From an uncultured Pseudomonas sp. (GTDB lineage Bacteria; Pseudomonadota; Gammaproteobacteria; Pseudomonadales; Pseudomonadaceae), in assembly GCF_913777995.1 (NCBI RefSeq), contig NZ_CAJYVE010000052.1, positions 1-63,659 on the forward strand: a stretch of DNA of 63,659 bases. The letters are read 5' to 3'. A program made the position numbers and the translations under genes. Positions 18,750 through 27,245 of the stretch are shown piece by piece. The number at the start of each line of letters is the position of its first letter. Positions within the stretch are counted from its first letter, which is position 1. Under the pieces are notes generated by a model that saw nothing but the letters and a program-made list of their open reading frames with translations, was not told the origin of the DNA and did no database searches.

Positions 18750-18969
18750 GAAAACACCTGGGAACGGCCTGCGGGCAATCGCCGGAACGGCTTGGAAAGA
18801 GGGGAGTGGCGCCTGGCTATCGTAACTGTGGTGGCGATCATGAACCAGCCTTCGCTACCGTGCGTCGCCGGACGGGCGAAAGCCTCGGCGTGGCGGATCG
18901 TTTCGCCGGGGGCAGGGTCCTATGGCCGCTCAGGGTTCACCGTGCCGAGGGCATACACGCGGCGAAGGC

Positions 18970-18998
18970 TTGAGAAGCGTCTTTAACAGCGCCAGAAT
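18970..18998 (+). promoter_or_regulatory. Candidate sigma-70 promoter for the KaiC-like operon
   Basis: ttgaga (18970) and cagaat (18993) are 17 bases apart, 64 bases before the TTG start at 19062. The fit to consensus is moderate. Apart from this I see nothing in the gap 18750-19061, which must also carry the promoter of the divergent cyclase gene. Confidence 0.35.
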
Positions 18999-19061
18999 GC
19001 GCTACTTGCGTATGGGCTGAATGAGCATGCCTGCGTCGCCGAATACCAGGAGAAAGAGATC

Positions 19062-20489
19062 TTGAACCAGCTAAAACGCCTTCAGAGCGGAATCGAAGGA
19101 CTTGATGAGCTGCTGAAGGGAGGCTTCGTTTCGGGCTCTTCCTACATCATCCAGGGGCGTCCTGGGTCGGGCAAGACCATCCTGGCCAACCAGATTGGCT
19201 TCAATCATGTGCGCGACGGCGGTCGTGTGCTGTTTGCCACGCTGCTGGCCGAGCCGCACGAGCGGTTGTTCCAGTTTCTCTCCACACTGAGCTTCTTCGA
19301 CAAGAGCCGCATCGGTGCGGAAATCCAGTTCATCAGCGCCTTCGACACCATGGAGAACGAAGGGTTGGATGAGGTGGTCAAGCTGCTGCGGCGCGAGATC
19401 GCCCGGCAGAAATCGACGGTGATGATTCTCGACGGCCTGCTCAATGCGCGATCCAAGGCCGACTCGCCACTCAATACCAAGCGTTTCATTTCCGAGCTGC
19501 AGGGCCACGCGGCCTTCGCCGGCTGCACGGTGTTCTTCCTCACCAGCTCGCAGCTCGACGATGGCAGCCCGGAGCACACCATGGTCGATGGCGTGCTGGA
19601 GCTGGGCGAAGAGCAGGTCGGCTCGCGCATGGTGCGGCGCATCAAGATGCGCAAGACACGCGGCAGTGCGGCGCTCTCCGGTGACCATGAATGCGAGATC
19701 ACCGATGACGGCCTGGTGGTCTATCCGCGGCTGGAAAGCACCGTGACCCATTCGGCCATGCGCGACAGCGATACCCTGGGCCTGATACCCAGTGGCATCG
19801 CCAGTCTCGACCCATTCATTGGCGGTGGCCTGGTGGGCTCTTCCGTTTCCCTGATCATGGGGCCCTCGGGTGCTGGCAAGACGTCCCTCGGCCTCAGCTT
19901 CCTGGCCGAGTCCACTGTGCAGGACCCCGGGCTGCATTTCGGCTTCTACGAGTCGCCGCAGCGCCTGCGCCTGAAGGCCAAGGCGCTGGGGCATGACTTC
20001 GAGGCGCTCGAAGCCTCGGGGGCGCTGACCCTGGCCTGGCGCTCGATCACCACGGAAAAGATCGACAAACTGGCCATCGAGCTGTTGCGCCTGGTCGAAC
20101 GCAAATCCATCAAGCGGGTATTCATCGACAGCCTGGGGGGCATGGCCAGGACCGCCGCCGACAAGTCACGGATCCTGGATATCTACACCGCGCTGATGGG
20201 CGAATTGCGCAGCCGTAACGTCACCGTGGTCGCTTCCTGGGAGGTGCGCAGCATCCTCGGCGAGGTGATCGACGCGCCTGCATCCGACCTGTCCGGGATA
20301 GTCGATAACCTGCTGCTGGTCAGATTCGCGGAAACAGGCGCTGAACTTACTCGGCACCTGTCCATCCTTAAAGTCAGGGACAGTGCTTATGACCCTGCGC
20401 TTCTCGAACTGGTGATCGACAAACAGGGCATAGACGTTCGCAAGGCTTTATCTCATGTATTCGACGACGACAGCGGTGTACGTTCATGA
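19062..20489 (+). CDS. KaiC-like double RecA-fold ATPase
   Basis: This 475-residue protein has two KaiC/RadA-type domains in tandem. Walker A motifs are GRPGSGKT (residues 32-39) and GPSGAGKT (268-275). By eye-alignment to cyanobacterial KaiC, the paired catalytic glutamates are replaced in domain 1 (Leu62-Ala63) and half kept in domain 2 (Tyr297-Glu298). The autophosphorylation pair of CII appears as Ser-Gly in DLSGIVDNLL. It is therefore unlikely to be a true clock and more likely a signalling or stress ATPase. The start is TTG at 19062 with aggaga 8 bases upstream. A receiver-only gene follows after 42 bases. Confidence 0.82.
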   Translation: MNQLKRLQSGIEGLDELLKGGFVSGSSYIIQGRPGSGKTILANQIGFNHVRDGGRVLFATLLAEPHERLFQFLSTLSFFDKSRIGAEIQFISAFDTMENEGLDEVVKLLRREIARQKSTVMILDGLLNARSKADSPLNTKRFISELQGHAAFAGCTVFFLTSSQLDDGSPEHTMVDGVLELGEEQVGSRMVRRIKMRKTRGSAALSGDHECEITDDGLVVYPRLESTVTHSAMRDSDTLGLIPSGIASLDPFIGGGLVGSSVSLIMGPSGAGKTSLGLSFLAESTVQDPGLHFGFYESPQRLRLKAKALGHDFEALEASGALTLAWRSITTEKIDKLAIELLRLVERKSIKRVFIDSLGGMARTAADKSRILDIYTALMGELRSRNVTVVASWEVRSILGEVIDAPASDLSGIVDNLLLVRFAETGAELTRHLSILKVRDSAYDPALLELVIDKQGIDVRKALSHVFDDDSGVRS

Positions 20490-20531
20490 CCGTCATCTCG
20501 CTCATGACTCGGTGAGCGGAGTGGGCGCGAT

Positions 20532-20894
20532 ATGACCACGATTCTGATCGTCGATGATGAGTACCTGATCGCCGAGATCCTCAGCTTCGCACTCGAGGAC
20601 GAAGGCTTCCTGACGGTGACCGCCGGTAATGGCCAGAAGGCGCTGAGTATCCTCGACCGCGAGCGGCCGGGGCTGATCATCACCGACTACATGATGCCGG
20701 GCATGAACGGCATCGAATTCGCCCTGGCGGTGCGCGCCAATCCGTCCTTTGCCAACATTCCCATCGTGCTGATGAGCGGTGCCCAGGCGCATCTCGGCGT
20801 TTCACGCCCCGACCTGTTCGCCCGGGTCTATGAGAAGCCCTTCGAGATCGAGGCGATGGTCAACAGCGTGCTGCAGCTGCTCAAGGAACCCTAG
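20532..20894 (+). CDS. Single-domain response regulator
   Basis: This 120-residue receiver (REC) protein has no output domain. All phosphorylation-site residues are present: the acidic pair Asp8-Asp9, phospho-acceptor Asp52 in ITDYMMPG, Ser82 and Lys102 in YEKPF. It follows the KaiC-like ATPase closely and has its own ggag site, so the two are probably co-transcribed and act together. No histidine kinase gene is nearby, so the phosphodonor must be elsewhere, or the KaiC-like partner affects its state. Confidence 0.88.
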   Translation: MTTILIVDDEYLIAEILSFALEDEGFLTVTAGNGQKALSILDRERPGLIITDYMMPGMNGIEFALAVRANPSFANIPIVLMSGAQAHLGVSRPDLFARVYEKPFEIEAMVNSVLQLLKEP

Positions 20895-20908
20895 GCGACC
20901 AGGGCGCG

Positions 20909-21709
20909 CTACTCCAGTGCCTGGAGCGCCTGTTCCAGGCTGGCGGCAGACAGCTCGCCCAGGTGATTGCCTACCTGATGGCCCTGGGCGTCGTAGAACA
21001 GCGTGGTAGGCAAGGCCATGGAGCCGGCCTGGTGCCCCAGTTCGCTGTTGGCGTCAAGCAGCAGGTTATCCAGCGTCAACCCCTGGCTTTCCAGGAACCT
21101 TCTTACCTCATCGGGCGTTTCGCCCTGATTGACGAACACCAGGGTAATGTCCGGGCGGCTGGCCTGCGCCTTGGCCAACACCGGCATTTCCCGACGACAA
21201 GGGGGACACCAGGTCGCCCACAGGTTGATGACCACCGGCTTGCCTTGGTAGTCCTTGAGATTGATCGGCCGAGCCTCCAGGTTCGTGAGCGGCAAATCCG
21301 GCAAGCGTGCCTGGCGCTGCAGGTGTTCCAGCGCCAGGCTGCCCGCTCCCCAGCACAACAGGCCAGTGCAGATTGCCAGGCCGAGGGGGCGACGCTGTTC
21401 GGGGCGTCGGTACAGCTTCCAGATACCGACCAGCAAGGCGGCGGCGATGCCTGGCCAGGCGATGAAGCCGCCGTCACGCAGGTCGAGAATGCCCCAGGGC
21501 TGTTCGCGGTATTGCGCCAGGAAGCTGGCGACGAACGCCGCTCGAGCGACCAGCACGGCCACGATCAGCAGGTGGAACAGGTGTTTTTCCGGGTTGCAAC
21601 CCGCACGCCGCCCGGCCCACCAGCCGCACAGGGTGGCCAGCAGCATACTGGTGATGATCAGAACGTGGTGCATGGCCAGGGCCAGTGGCCCCAGGTTGAG
21701 GGTCAGCAT
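20909..21709 (-). CDS. Lgt-like membrane domain fused to TlpA/thioredoxin-like domain
   Basis: This 266-residue protein begins with about 125 residues of hydrophobic segments resembling the fold of prolipoprotein diacylglyceryl transferase (LGPLALAMHHVLIITSML; DGGFIAWPGIAAALLVG). It ends in a periplasmic TlpA-type thioredoxin domain with the redox motif WCPPC and a cis-Pro loop (ALPTTLFYD). It probably passes electrons or reduces disulfides in the periplasm, for example in cytochrome c maturation; the Lgt-like part lacks enough length to be an active transferase. I chose the ATG at 21709 (ggag upstream) over the frame start at 21778. Confidence 0.75.
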   Translation of the reverse strand: MLTLNLGPLALAMHHVLIITSMLLATLCGWWAGRRAGCNPEKHLFHLLIVAVLVARAAFVASFLAQYREQPWGILDLRDGGFIAWPGIAAALLVGIWKLYRRPEQRRPLGLAICTGLLCWGAGSLALEHLQRQARLPDLPLTNLEARPINLKDYQGKPVVINLWATWCPPCRREMPVLAKAQASRPDITLVFVNQGETPDEVRRFLESQGLTLDNLLLDANSELGHQAGSMALPTTLFYDAQGHQVGNHLGELSAASLEQALQALE

Positions 21710-21862
21710 TGAAAATGGCTCCGCAGACCTGTCTGGAAGGCGCCTACTTTGCCATTTGCCCGTTTGGCGATGCGACACCGATCCAGTGCCGACCGCAGAT
21801 GATTCATGACAGGTTGTAACGTTATTGAAGCTAGCCCAAGTTTGCCGAGGTGTCGCGGCGGC

Positions 21863-22603
21863 TCAGCGTGACGAAGTCTTTTCGGCGGTTTGAATGGACG
21901 GCATCTGATAGCGCTGGCCGTCGTAACTGAGTGAGTACTTCTTCACCTTCGGCGCGGACTTCGTATCGTTGCAGTCGTCGCCCTTGGCCACCGCCACGGT
22001 ATCGACGGTCTTTTCCGTCACCTCCAGATCCGCCAGCCCATGGCTCGTGGCCTTGCCCACCGCCAGGCTGCTGTGCGTTTCCGAGAACTCCCCGGCACAA
22101 TTGCCATCCCACTCGCCACCGAATTTCTCGACCTCGAAGCCGTCGAGCACCTTGCGCAGCTGGCCGCCCTGGTCCAGGTAAAGATTCATTTGCGTGGAGG
22201 AATACTGATTGACCCGCGAAGGGCCGGAATAGCGTGCGCGTACGCCGAACGCGCGCAGCGAAGGCGCCAGGTTGTAGCGCGCGGTGTCCAGGGTCACCTC
22301 CTCGAGTGTAATGGCGTCGGTGGTGATCGCCGCTGGCTCGTAAAGCTGCCGCTCGACCGTGGCGCCTTTGGCGCTGAGGACCGCCAGGCCATATTGGGCA
22401 CCGTCGTCGTCCTCCTTCTCGACGAACAGCAGGGCCGCCAGGGTACGGCTCGGGTCGCTGGGCGAGGGCTTGCACACCGAATACTGATCGGCCAGCTTCA
22501 GCTGTGGCTGCAGTTGCCGCGCCCAGGCGGAGAACTGTTGCGCGCAGTCGGCGTAGGCAGCGAAGGGCAGGCAAAGCAGAGTGAAGGCGAGGGCGCGGCG
22601 CAT
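21863..22603 (-). CDS. Secreted/periplasmic protein of unknown function
   Basis: This 246-residue protein has a clear signal peptide (MRRALAFTLLCLPFAAYA, cut before DCAQQ). The mature part has four Cys (in DCAQQ, SVCKP, GNCAG and DDCND), suggesting two disulfides, and a beta-rich character. No known domain is recognised. It has an aaggat ribosome site before the ATG and is followed by 150 bases to the TlpA-like gene on the same strand. A partner relation with the disulfide protein is possible but unproven. Confidence 0.7.
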   Translation of the reverse strand: MRRALAFTLLCLPFAAYADCAQQFSAWARQLQPQLKLADQYSVCKPSPSDPSRTLAALLFVEKEDDDGAQYGLAVLSAKGATVERQLYEPAAITTDAITLEEVTLDTARYNLAPSLRAFGVRARYSGPSRVNQYSSTQMNLYLDQGGQLRKVLDGFEVEKFGGEWDGNCAGEFSETHSSLAVGKATSHGLADLEVTEKTVDTVAVAKGDDCNDTKSAPKVKKYSLSYDGQRYQMPSIQTAEKTSSR

Positions 22604-22677
22604 CGGCTGATCCTTGAGGGGCGAAGGTGAGCCGACATTCTATCTGGGCGATGGTTGTTTACCGATCCCCAGAAACG

Positions 22678-22700
22678 AAAAAGCCCGCGCAAGGCGGGCT
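22678..22700 (-). terminator. Intrinsic terminator of tRNA-Met
   Basis: On the minus strand gcccgccttgcgcgggc is followed by five T residues, 13 bases after the tRNA 3' end. Confidence 0.85.
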
Positions 22701-22712
22701 GTTTCGTGAACT

Positions 22713-22789
22713 TGGTGGCTACACAGGGACTTGAACCCCGGACCCCAGCATTATGAATGCTATGCTCTAACCAACTGAGCTATGTAGCC
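22713..22789 (-). tRNA. tRNA-Met (CAT), elongator type
   Basis: A 77-base cloverleaf with encoded CCA is present. The acceptor stem pairs ggctaca with tgtagcc, followed by discriminator A. The anticodon loop is ttcataa (anticodon CAT) and the T arm contains ggttcaagtcc. It matches the elongator tRNA-Met of gamma-proteobacteria and not the initiator, which has an unpaired first acceptor position. Confidence 0.95.
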
Positions 22790-23223
22790 AAGTGGCGCGC
22801 ATTATTCGCTGATACCGGGGAGGTGTCAAGCGTTTATCTGAAAAATATTTCCATGCGATCAACCGCTTAGCACGCCATGGTGCGATTCGACCCGCCTCCT
22901 TCCCACTTCCTGTTTCCTACAGTGACGTTGATCAGCTCTTTTTGCATCGATTTGGTGCATTGTCGCCCGGGCGCTCTCAAGCAAAGGCTTGAAACCGTCC
23001 TGCCGATTCATCCGGTCCGGATTTTGCTAGCGCAATGACATGACGCTTCCAGGGCGAAGCGTGTCGTTGGCGGGCACGTCCTGCACGTAATGACACTTTG
23101 ATGCGGATGCTGACTCAGGGAAGCAACATGAGTCTGGCATCCTAATGGCTTTTTGATAGTGGCAATAAAGGTGAGCGTCCAGGCATGTAGAGCCTGGCGA
23201 AGCCCCTGCGCAGGAGTAGAGCA
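22790..23223. promoter_or_regulatory. Non-coding gap between tRNA-Met and a chemoreceptor gene; possible sigma-28 site
   Basis: No gene is supported in this 434-base gap. It must hold the tRNA promoter (minus) and that of the chemoreceptor (plus). A weak FliA-like site is visible at 22982-23009: caaag, 15 bases, gccgattc. The spacing is one base longer than ideal and it lies 215 bases from the ATG. The stretch is more AT-rich than its surroundings. Confidence 0.35.
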
Positions 23224-25281
23224 ATGAATAGCCTGTTGTCTCCAGGTATGCGTCTTTTGAGTCGCTTTGGTTTTGCGCGCAAGTTTCAGTTGCTGTTTCT
23301 GTTGTTCCTGCTGCCGCTGGCAGGCGCATTGTGGATGATCGGCAGCGACTACCTGGCCAAGTTGGCGGTGATCGCCGGTGAGCAGTCGGGGGTGCGGCAG
23401 CTGCTGGTCGTGGAGGAAGTGAACCGCCTGCTGACCGAACAACGCGACCGCGCCGCGCGCTGGAAGGCCGTGGATATCCTGCGCGAACCCACTGCGGAGG
23501 CGAAGCAGGCCATCAGCGAACTGGACGCAGCCGCTCCGTTGCTCAACCAGGGGCTGGAGCGCTTGCAGGGCATCCTGAGCGCAGAAAAAGCCACTGATGA
23601 CGCCATGGCGCGTTTCAAGACCCTGCAGGACTCGAGCAAGGGCCTGGACACCGCCTCGCTGCGCAGCCTGGGCTGGTGGCCGGACGGCTACGACCGTTTC
23701 AGCCAGGCCATTGCCAACCTGCAGGCACTGCGTGACCAGATCGCCATGGACTCCGGGTTGATCCTCGACCCCTGGCTGGAAACCTATTTGCTCATGCAGC
23801 TATCTACCCAGCAGACCCCCGAGCTGATCGAACGCATTGGCCGCCTGGGCAGTATCGGCCAGACCTCGGTGGTTTCCGGGCAGTTCAGCCTGCAGAGCCG
23901 TCTGCAGATGCGCGACCTGCGTGGCCGTATCGATGACGCCAGAGAGCAGATGGTCAAAATCGCCAATTCGCTGCAAAGCCACCTGCCATCGGACATGCAG
24001 CCCTGGGCGGATCGCTACCTCGCGGTACAGCAGGTGCTCAGCGATGAGCTGAAGGTGCTCGACGACGGTGTGTTCGGCGGCAGTATCAAACTCAAGCCAG
24101 TCGAGTTCGAACGCAGTGTCGATCACATGCTCGACGCCATGTTCGGGTTGCGCAACCAGTCGCTGCAGTCGCTGTACGCGCGGCTGGACTACTACCACGC
24201 CAAGTCCAACCAGGAATTCATCCCTGTGGGCGTGACCTTCACCGTGCTGATGCTGATGGCGCTGTACCTGTTGCTTTGCCTGCAGTCGTCGATCAGCCGC
24301 AGCGCCCGGGGCATCACCACCCTGGCCGAGTCCCTGCGCGATGGTGACCTGTGCGTCGAGGTGTCGGTGCAGGGGCGTGACGAGCTGGCGATCATCAGCC
24401 AGGCGCTCAATGTCGCGGTGGTGCAACTGCGTACCAGCCTGCTGGGCGTCAATCGCGAAACCCAGCAACTGGGCTCGGCGGTGCAGACCCTCAACAGTCA
24501 GTCCAACGACACCCTGGGCGAAGTCGAAGACCAGCAACAGCAGATCAGTCAGATCGCCGCCGCCGCCACGCAGTTGGCCGCCACCTCCCAGGGCGTGGCC
24601 AAGAGTTGCGAGCAGGCCTCCGACAGCGCACGCCAGACGCGGCAGATCGCCGAGCAGAGCAGCCGCGACAGCCAGCGCACCACCGACAGCATCCAGCAGC
24701 TCAACCGGCGCCTGTCCGAAACCGCTGCGGCGCTTAGCCGGGTCAGCGAGCAGGGCCAGCAGATCCAGTCGGTGGTCGATGCGATTCGCGGTATCGCCGA
24801 ACAGACCAACCTGCTGGCGCTCAACGCCGCCATCGAGGCAGCACGGGCTGGGGAGCAGGGGCGCGGCTTTGCCGTGGTTGCCGACGAAGTGCGCAGCCTG
24901 TCGCAGCGCACCCAGGTTTCCACGGCGCAGATCGCCAGTACCGTGGAGAGCCTGCGCAGCACCGTGACCCAAGCGGTCGAACTCATGGAGGCGGCCTGTG
25001 GCCAGGCGGTCGACGATGCCCAGTCGGTCACCGGCCTTGGCTCGCGTCTGGGCGAGATCGCCGCGGCGGTGCAGGGCGTCACCGACACCCTGGCGCAGAT
25101 TCTCGCCGCTGTTGAAGAGCAGGCCTCGACGGCCGACCAGGTCAGCGGCAGCATCCAGCAGGTCGACCAGGCGGCGGGTCGCCTGCTCGACGGTGCCCGT
25201 GCGGTGAACCAGGCGGCTGATACCCTGAGCAAGGGCAGCCGGGCGCTGAACGACAACACCGCGCGTTTCCACCTGAGCTGA
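23224..25281 (+). CDS. Methyl-accepting chemotaxis protein with a large periplasmic domain
   Basis: This 685-residue chemoreceptor has its first membrane segment at about residues 20-42 ([20 protein letters not shown]) and the second only at about 333-356, leaving a sensor domain of some 290 helical residues, nearly twice the usual size (helical-bimodular or NIT-like; not assigned). Then follow HAMP and a signalling domain with tip [20 protein letters not shown]. The C-terminus NTARFHLS has no pentapeptide. The ATG is preceded by caggag. A terminator hairpin follows the stop. Confidence 0.9.
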   Translation: MNSLLSPGMRLLSRFGFARKFQLLFLLFLLPLAGALWMIGSDYLAKLAVIAGEQSGVRQLLVVEEVNRLLTEQRDRAARWKAVDILREPTAEAKQAISELDAAAPLLNQGLERLQGILSAEKATDDAMARFKTLQDSSKGLDTASLRSLGWWPDGYDRFSQAIANLQALRDQIAMDSGLILDPWLETYLLMQLSTQQTPELIERIGRLGSIGQTSVVSGQFSLQSRLQMRDLRGRIDDAREQMVKIANSLQSHLPSDMQPWADRYLAVQQVLSDELKVLDDGVFGGSIKLKPVEFERSVDHMLDAMFGLRNQSLQSLYARLDYYHAKSNQEFIPVGVTFTVLMLMALYLLLCLQSSISRSARGITTLAESLRDGDLCVEVSVQGRDELAIISQALNVAVVQLRTSLLGVNRETQQLGSAVQTLNSQSNDTLGEVEDQQQQISQIAAAATQLAATSQGVAKSCEQASDSARQTRQIAEQSSRDSQRTTDSIQQLNRRLSETAAALSRVSEQGQQIQSVVDAIRGIAEQTNLLALNAAIEAARAGEQGRGFAVVADEVRSLSQRTQVSTAQIASTVESLRSTVTQAVELMEAACGQAVDDAQSVTGLGSRLGEIAAAVQGVTDTLAQILAAVEEQASTADQVSGSIQQVDQAAGRLLDGARAVNQAADTLSKGSRALNDNTARFHLS

Positions 25282-25289
25282 CTGCCAGG

Positions 25290-25320
25290 CCCGTGGGCCA
25301 GCTTGCTGACCCACGGGTTT
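25290..25320 (+). terminator. Intrinsic terminator after the chemoreceptor
   Basis: cccgtggg (25290-25297) pairs perfectly with cccacggg (25310-25317), followed by ttt. It lies 9 bases after the chemoreceptor stop and before the cupin gene. Confidence 0.6.
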
Positions 25321-25363
25321 CACGCCATGCGGCGGCATGCCCTGCGTGCCGGAGCCAAAGTCC

Positions 25364-25651
25364 ATGTCCTTGCCTGCCAATCTCTTCGACCCCCTGCCGG
25401 ACGCCCGCGACGACGAAGTCTTCAGCGAGCTGCTGAAACGGCCTGGCTGCCGTATCGAGCGCATCGTTTCGCAGGGCCAGACCACCCCGCCGGAGCAGCC
25501 CTGGTGCCAACCTCATGAAGAGTGGGTGGTGGTGCTCAGCGGCGCGGCACGGCTGCTGATGGAGGGGCGGGAGTTTGATCTGAAGCCGGGCGATCATCTG
25601 CTGATCCCGGCCAACGTGGAGCACCGGGTCACCTTCACCGACCCGCAATAG
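25364..25651 (+). CDS. Small cupin-domain protein
   Basis: This 95-residue single-domain cupin has motif 1 remnants PHEEWVVVLSGAARLLMEG and motif 2 LKPGDHLLIPANVEHRV. The metal-binding His/Glu set is mostly present (His in PHEEW, Glu, and the late His in VEHRV). The catalytic role is unknown; such proteins often bind a metal and a small ligand. The ATG at 25364 has ggag 9 bases upstream, better than the ATG at 25337. Confidence 0.78.
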   Translation: MSLPANLFDPLPDARDDEVFSELLKRPGCRIERIVSQGQTTPPEQPWCQPHEEWVVVLSGAARLLMEGREFDLKPGDHLLIPANVEHRVTFTDPQ

Positions 25652-25699
25652 CCGACGGTGTGGCTGGCGATCCATCTCCATTAGGGAGGGCGGCAGGTG

Positions 25700-25818
25700 G
25701 CCCGGTGGGAGCGGCTTTAGCCGCGAAAGCGCCGGGAAGTTCACTGCATCTGTTGTGAACAGGCGGTCGCTTCGCGGCTGAAGCCGCTACCCGGCCTAAC
25801 TGAACAGTATTGCGGCTA
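25700..25818. repeat. REP/BIME-type composite palindrome (copy D)
   Basis: ggtgggagcggctttagccgcgaaagcgcc, core ttcactgcatctgttgtgaac, cttcgcggctgaagccgct, ending ctaactgaacagtattgcgg. It is nearly identical to copy B and has the same orientation. It separates the cupin gene from the convergent MFS gene. Confidence 0.82.
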
Positions 25819-25838
25819 AAGTTGATCCCTCCGGGTGT

Positions 25839-27191
25839 TCATGGCTGAGCCACGTCGACCCGCTCGAAGCGCCCGGCGATGACGGTGTAGGCGAGGATGG
25901 CGATCAGGCCGTGGGCGGCGACGAACCACAGGGCCGCGTTGAACGAACCGGTGGTCGCGACGAAGTAGCCGATCACCACGGGAGTGATGATTCCGGCGGT
26001 ATTGCCGATGCCGTTGAACACCCCGCCGCTGAGGCCGACCATGTTCTTCGGCGCGGTGTCGGAGAGCACCGCCCAGCCGACCGCCGCCAGGCCCTTGCCG
26101 AAGAACGCCAGGGCCATCAGGGCGATGACCAGCCAGTTGGCGTCGACGTAATTGGCCGATACCAGGCTGGCCGACAGTGCCATGCCGATCACGAACGGCG
26201 TCTTGCGGGCCCGGGACGGATGCACGCCCTTACGAATCAGCCAGTCCGACACCACACCGCCCAGTACCCCGCCGGAGAATCCGCAGATCGCCGGCAGTGC
26301 CGCCACCCAGCCGGCTTCCATGATGGTCATGCCGCGACCCTTGATCAGGTAGATCGGAAACCAGGTAATGAAGAAGTAGGTGAGGGCGGTGATGCAGTAC
26401 TGCCCCAGGTAGATGCCCCACAAGGTACGGCTGGTGAACAGCTGCTTGACCTCGCTCCACTTCAGCTTGGGTTTCTCGCTCTTGCGGGTGCTCTCCAGGT
26501 TCACCAGTGCGCCGCCTTCACGCATGTAATCCAGCTCGGCCTGCTGCACGCGGGGGTGGCTGGCCGGGTCGTGGTACATCGCGAACCAGAACAGTGTGGC
26601 GACCATGCCCAGGGCGCCCATCCACAGGAACACGTGCTCCCAGCCCAGGCTGTGGGTCAGCCAGGCCATCAAGGGCGCGAACACCACTACCGCCATGTAC
26701 TGCGCCGAGTTGAACAGGGCCGAGGCCGTGCCGCGCTCACGGGTGGGGAACCAGCTGGAGACGATGCGGTTGTTGGCCGGGAAGGCTGGCGACTCGACCA
26801 GGCCGAGCATGAAGCGCATGCCGAACAGCGTCAGCGCGGCGCTCGTCCCGACCAGGCCGATCCAGCCCACGGTGCCCTGCAGCAGGGTGAACAGCGACCA
26901 GAGGAACAGGCTGCAGCCATACACCCGGCGTGCGCCGAAGCGGTCCAGCAGCCAGCCGCCGGGAATCTGCCCCAGGGCGTAGGCCCAGGCGAAGGCCGAG
27001 AAGATCATGCCGAGCATGATCGGGTCCAGGCCCAGCGCCTTGACCACTTCGGTGCCGGCGATGGACATGGTGGCCCGGTCGGCATAGTTGAGTACGGTGA
27101 CGATGAAAATCAGCGCGAGGATCACGAAACGCTGGCGACCGACGCGAGCCTCGCTGACCACCGCGTCCATGGGCGCAGTCTTGGTATTCAT
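25839..27191 (-). CDS. MFS transporter, sugar-acid (GudP/ACS family) type
   Basis: This 450-residue, 12-segment proton symporter belongs to the anion:cation symporter group that takes up glucarate, galactarate, gluconate-like or related organic acids. The N-terminal FIVTVLNYADRATMSIAG, the GGWLLDRFGARR loop between segments 2 and 3, and ESPAFPANNRIVSSWFPTRE are family hallmarks. It has a ggaga site before the ATG. It is the second gene of an operon with the hydroxyacid dehydrogenase, 54 bases after it, and is paralogous to the transporter at 30759. The exact substrate cannot be read. Confidence 0.85.
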   Translation of the reverse strand: MNTKTAPMDAVVSEARVGRQRFVILALIFIVTVLNYADRATMSIAGTEVVKALGLDPIMLGMIFSAFAWAYALGQIPGGWLLDRFGARRVYGCSLFLWSLFTLLQGTVGWIGLVGTSAALTLFGMRFMLGLVESPAFPANNRIVSSWFPTRERGTASALFNSAQYMAVVVFAPLMAWLTHSLGWEHVFLWMGALGMVATLFWFAMYHDPASHPRVQQAELDYMREGGALVNLESTRKSEKPKLKWSEVKQLFTSRTLWGIYLGQYCITALTYFFITWFPIYLIKGRGMTIMEAGWVAALPAICGFSGGVLGGVVSDWLIRKGVHPSRARKTPFVIGMALSASLVSANYVDANWLVIALMALAFFGKGLAAVGWAVLSDTAPKNMVGLSGGVFNGIGNTAGIITPVVIGYFVATTGSFNAALWFVAAHGLIAILAYTVIAGRFERVDVAQP

Positions 27192-27245
27192 GGTGTTCTC
27201 CGCAGGTCATGCAGACCTTGTTGTTATTGGAGGGGAGAAACGCAG

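Noticed and set aside
19062-20894. Circadian clock operon
   Set aside because: No KaiA or KaiB gene, and key catalytic and phosphorylation residues of KaiC are changed.
22713-23223. Integrated island at tRNA-Met
   Set aside because: No integrase gene and no second copy of the tRNA 3' end were seen; the genes nearby are ordinary pseudomonad genes.
23800-25485. 561-residue open frame antisense to the third chemoreceptor
   Set aside because: Shadow of the signalling domain; similar shadows occur opposite the other two chemoreceptors.
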